Shown: piece by piece, positions 61,907 through 64,000 of the stretch
How the letters are laid out: each line of letters begins with the position of its first letter
Numbering within the stretch: the first letter of the stretch is position 1
Assembly (NCBI GenBank): GCA_024234875.1
Contig: JACKNM010000012.1
Coordinates: forward strand, 62,001-126,000
Source of the DNA: Ectothiorhodospiraceae bacterium
Lineage (GTDB): Bacteria; Pseudomonadota; Gammaproteobacteria; HK1
Reading direction: 5' to 3'
Length of the DNA: 64,000 bases
Position numbers and translations under genes: made by a program
Notes under the pieces: model-generated
Seen by the model: only the letters and a program-made list of their open reading frames with translations
Databases searched by the model: none
Told to the model about the DNA's origin: nothing

Positions 61907-63463
61907 ATGCTGCACCATGCATCCGTCGGTCAGCGGAGCCGGCTCCGCGCCCGCATCGCGTGGCCGTGCGCGCTCTCCGCGCTCGCGATCGGTCTCGGCC
62001 TCACCGCCAGCGCGTCGGCGGCGGAGCGCACGGTGACCGTCGTGCTCTCCGAGGAGCCGGACGTCCTCGAGCCGTGCCAGTCGAGCCGCTCGAACATCGG
62101 CCGCGTGGTGAAGCAGAACATCGTCGAGACGCTGGTCGAGATCGACCCGAAGGACGGGCAGATCACACCGCGGCTGGCGACCGCCTGGCAGCAGGTCGAT
62201 GCCAACACCTGGCGTTTCACCCTGCGCGAAGGCGTGAAGTTCCACGACGGCGCGGCGTTCGATGCCGCGGCGGCGGTGAAGTCGATCGATCGCACGCTGC
62301 ACGCGACGCCGATCGAGTGTGAGATCCGCACCAAGTTCTTCGGCGGTCTGAAGATCACGGCGAAGGCGGTCGATGCGACGACCCTCGAGCTGGTCACCGA
62401 CAAGCCCGCCCCGATCCTGCCGACGATGATGGGCACGATGACCATCACCTCGCCGAGCTCGCCGATGGACAAGGCGACGAACCAGCCGATCGGCACCGGC
62501 CCTTACAAGCTCGACGAGTGGAAGGTCGGTCAGGAGATCACGCTGTCGCGCTTCGACGGCTATTGGGGGCCGAAGCCGCAGGCCGAGCGCGCGCGCTACG
62601 TGTGGCGAACCGAGTCGACGGTGCGCGCGGCGATGATCGCCGCCGGCGAGGCGGACATCGCCGCGAACATCGCGGTGCAGGACGCGACCGACCCGAAGAT
62701 GGACTTCAGCTACCCGAACTCGGAGACCTCGCGGCTGCGCATCGACACCACGCGCCCGCCGCTCGACGACCGCCGGGTGCGCATGGCGTTGAACTACGCG
62801 ATCGACCGAGGCGCGCTGCGCGGCAGCATCTTCTCCGCCGACGTCGAGCCCTCGACCCAGCTCGTGGTGCCGAGCATCAACGGCCACAACCCCGAGCTCA
62901 AGGTGTGGCCCTACGACCCCGACAAGGCGATGAAGCTGTTGGCCGAGGCGCGCGCCGCCGGCGTCCCCGTCGACAACGAGATCATGATGATCGGGCGCAT
63001 CAACATCTATCCCAACGCCACCGAGGCGATGGAGGCGATGCATGCGATGCTGCAGGCGGTCGGGCTCAACGTGAAGCTGAAGATGCTCGAGGTCGCCGAG
63101 TGGGTGAACATCCTGCAGAAGCCGTACGCCGACGACCGCGGCCCGGTCCTGCTCCAGGCTCAGCACGACAACAACAACGGCGATGCGGTGTTCACCGTGT
63201 ACAACAAGTACCACTGTGAAGGCGCCAACTCGACCATCTGCGACAAGAAGCTCGACCAGACCATCGAGGCCGCGGAGAAGGCGACCGGGGACGAGCGGCG
63301 CAAGCTGTGGCAGGAGGCGTTCCGCATCATCGGCGACGACATCATCGCCGACGTCCCGCTGTTCCACATGGTCGGCTACACCCGAGTCGGCTCGCGCGTG
63401 AACTTCCAGCCGAGCATCTCGACCAACAGCGAGCTGCACATCGAGGACATCACCTTCAAGTGA
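61907..63463 (+). CDS. Peptide-type ABC binding protein
   Basis: A 518-residue family 5 binding protein with a long signal peptide (hydrophobic WPCALSALAIGLGLTASASA, cleavage near residue 38). Motifs VTVVLSEEPDVLEPCQSS, WQQVDANTWRFTLREGVKFHDGA, IGTGPYKLDEW and DDRRVRMALNYAIDR are standard. It differs from the dppA-like protein at 7563 and is not paired with a permease in the window; the downstream gene is an oxygenase, so the permeases may lie beyond it. CAGGAGGA precedes the ATG. Confidence 0.92.
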   Translation: MLHHASVGQRSRLRARIAWPCALSALAIGLGLTASASAAERTVTVVLSEEPDVLEPCQSSRSNIGRVVKQNIVETLVEIDPKDGQITPRLATAWQQVDANTWRFTLREGVKFHDGAAFDAAAAVKSIDRTLHATPIECEIRTKFFGGLKITAKAVDATTLELVTDKPAPILPTMMGTMTITSPSSPMDKATNQPIGTGPYKLDEWKVGQEITLSRFDGYWGPKPQAERARYVWRTESTVRAAMIAAGEADIAANIAVQDATDPKMDFSYPNSETSRLRIDTTRPPLDDRRVRMALNYAIDRGALRGSIFSADVEPSTQLVVPSINGHNPELKVWPYDPDKAMKLLAEARAAGVPVDNEIMMIGRINIYPNATEAMEAMHAMLQAVGLNVKLKMLEVAEWVNILQKPYADDRGPVLLQAQHDNNNGDAVFTVYNKYHCEGANSTICDKKLDQTIEAAEKATGDERRKLWQEAFRIIGDDIIADVPLFHMVGYTRVGSRVNFQPSISTNSELHIEDITFK

Positions 63464-63471
63464 CCTCCGGC

Positions 63472-63499
63472 GCTGCCCCCGGCGCTCGCCGGGGGCAGC
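63472..63499. promoter_or_regulatory. Hairpin after the binding-protein gene
   Basis: GCTGCCCCCGGC (63472-63483) pairs perfectly with GCCGGGGGCAGC (63488-63499) around the tetraloop GCTC, 8 bases after the stop codon. It is the tightest of the five post-binding-protein hairpins. Confidence 0.65.
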
Positions 63500-63564
63500 C
63501 CGCGCAGGGTTCGTGCGCCCCGGGGCTGCGGCCGTGGTGCGTGCCGTCGAGGAGGAGCGTCGAG

Positions 63565-64000
63565 ATGCAGTGGCTCGATGTCGAGGAAGGTGCCCGCGGC
63601 CTGCGTCCGCAGAGCGAGTTCGGGCGGCCGAGGGCCTGGCGAGCGGGCGACGTGGGGGCGCGCGATTGGACGGTCGCGGTGCCCGACGCGGCCGTTGCCG
63701 AGATGGAGGCGGTGGTCGAGCTCCATCGTCGCCAGCGTCTCCCGACCTGCATGCTGGCCCCGGAGATGTTCACCCTCGATGCTTGCGCGCGGATGATGGC
63801 CGAGGCCCGCAGCCGGCTCGACCACGGCGTGGGCGTCGCGCTGCTCGACAGGCTCCCGGTCGAGCGCTGGACCGCCGAGGAGGCGAACGCCGTCTACTGG
63901 CTGCTCGGGCGACTGCTGTCGCAACCGGTGGCGCAGGAGTGGAACGGCCTCATGTTCCGCGACATCCTGGATGCCGGCGGCGATCAGGAGTACGGCAACG
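63565..64000 (+). CDS. TauD/TfdA-family oxygenase, N-terminal part (cut by window end)
   Basis: 145 codons are in the window. The N-terminal AWRAGDVGARDWTVAVPDAA and the block LDHGVGVALLDRLPVERWTAEEANAVYWLLGRLL resemble a group of TauD/TfdA-like Fe(II)/2OG oxygenases related to gamma-butyrobetaine hydroxylase. The iron ligands lie beyond the window. GGAGGAG is 5-6 bases upstream of the ATG. It follows the binding-protein gene by 101 bases and may oxidise the imported compound (inference). Confidence 0.78.
   Translation, partial: MQWLDVEEGARGLRPQSEFGRPRAWRAGDVGARDWTVAVPDAAVAEMEAVVELHRRQRLPTCMLAPEMFTLDACARMMAEARSRLDHGVGVALLDRLPVERWTAEEANAVYWLLGRLLSQPVAQEWNGLMFRDILDAGGDQEYGN

Overview
The window is GC-rich bacterial chromosome with very dense coding on both strands: about 58 protein genes, short gaps, and no rRNA, tRNA, CRISPR array, insertion sequence or prophage that I could recognise. 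Glutathione-linked enzymes (a GloA-type glyoxalase, a peroxiredoxin-glutaredoxin fusion), TRAP and Phn/Pot/Dpp transporters, and a PhnA-type phosphonate pathway point to a Pseudomonadota, probably a free-living alphaproteobacterium-like scavenger. That placement is inference from gene content, not from a marker gene.

Layout. 1-2908 (minus): the start of an alternative N-type F1Fo ATPase operon, atpD-C-Q-R-B, cut by the window edge. 3095-5770: a PLP desulfhydrase, a 2OG-Fe(II) oxygenase and a PilZ protein. 6036-12685 (plus): a DadA-like FAD amine oxidase followed by a complete peptide-type ABC importer, dppA-B-C and a fused DF ATPase. 12695-17091: REP-like repeats, gloA, a small lipoprotein, a dual-specificity phosphatase, an M48 protease and a signal-less solute-binding-like protein. 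17182-24541: a helix-hairpin-helix protein; a DoeB-like deacetylase, amidase and alpha/beta-hydrolase operon; a secreted unknown; an EamA exporter; and a second signal-less binding protein. 24648-25535: a patatin.

25598-36677 is the most coherent accessory block, a phosphonate module. A minus-strand operon holds phosphonoacetate hydrolase (PhnA), a zinc-type alcohol dehydrogenase and an aldehyde dehydrogenase (probable PhnY). A LysR regulator is divergent from it, and a phnD-C-E-E uptake operon follows. Two near-identical 19-bp palindromes of the LysR T-N11-A type lie in the two divergent promoter regions, so the regulator probably controls both operons. It may also control the BtpA-like/FGGY-kinase pair divergent from phnD. 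No 2-AEP transaminase or phosphonatase is present, so the alcohol and aldehyde dehydrogenases may feed PhnA from an alcohol such as 2-hydroxyethylphosphonate (inference).

36769-49160: RidA, a ketopantoate-reductase-like protein, an SDR, a metallophosphoesterase/flavoprotein pair, a LigI-like amidohydrolase, a class III aminotransferase, a TauD-like dioxygenase, a chlorohydrolase-like amidohydrolase and a split transketolase. 49227-50657: a DUF4143-type ATPase with tandem repeats upstream. 50751-59227 (minus): a TRAP transporter (dctPQM) and an amidase-potABCD operon. 59459-63463: a peroxiredoxin-glutaredoxin with an OxyR-like upstream element, an HNH nuclease, an aldose epimerase and another peptide-type binding protein. 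The window ends inside a TauD/TfdA-family oxygenase.

The overall theme is uptake and oxidation of small organic N, S and P compounds. A repeated architectural feature is a strong GC hairpin just after the stop codon of every exported ABC/TRAP binding-protein gene.
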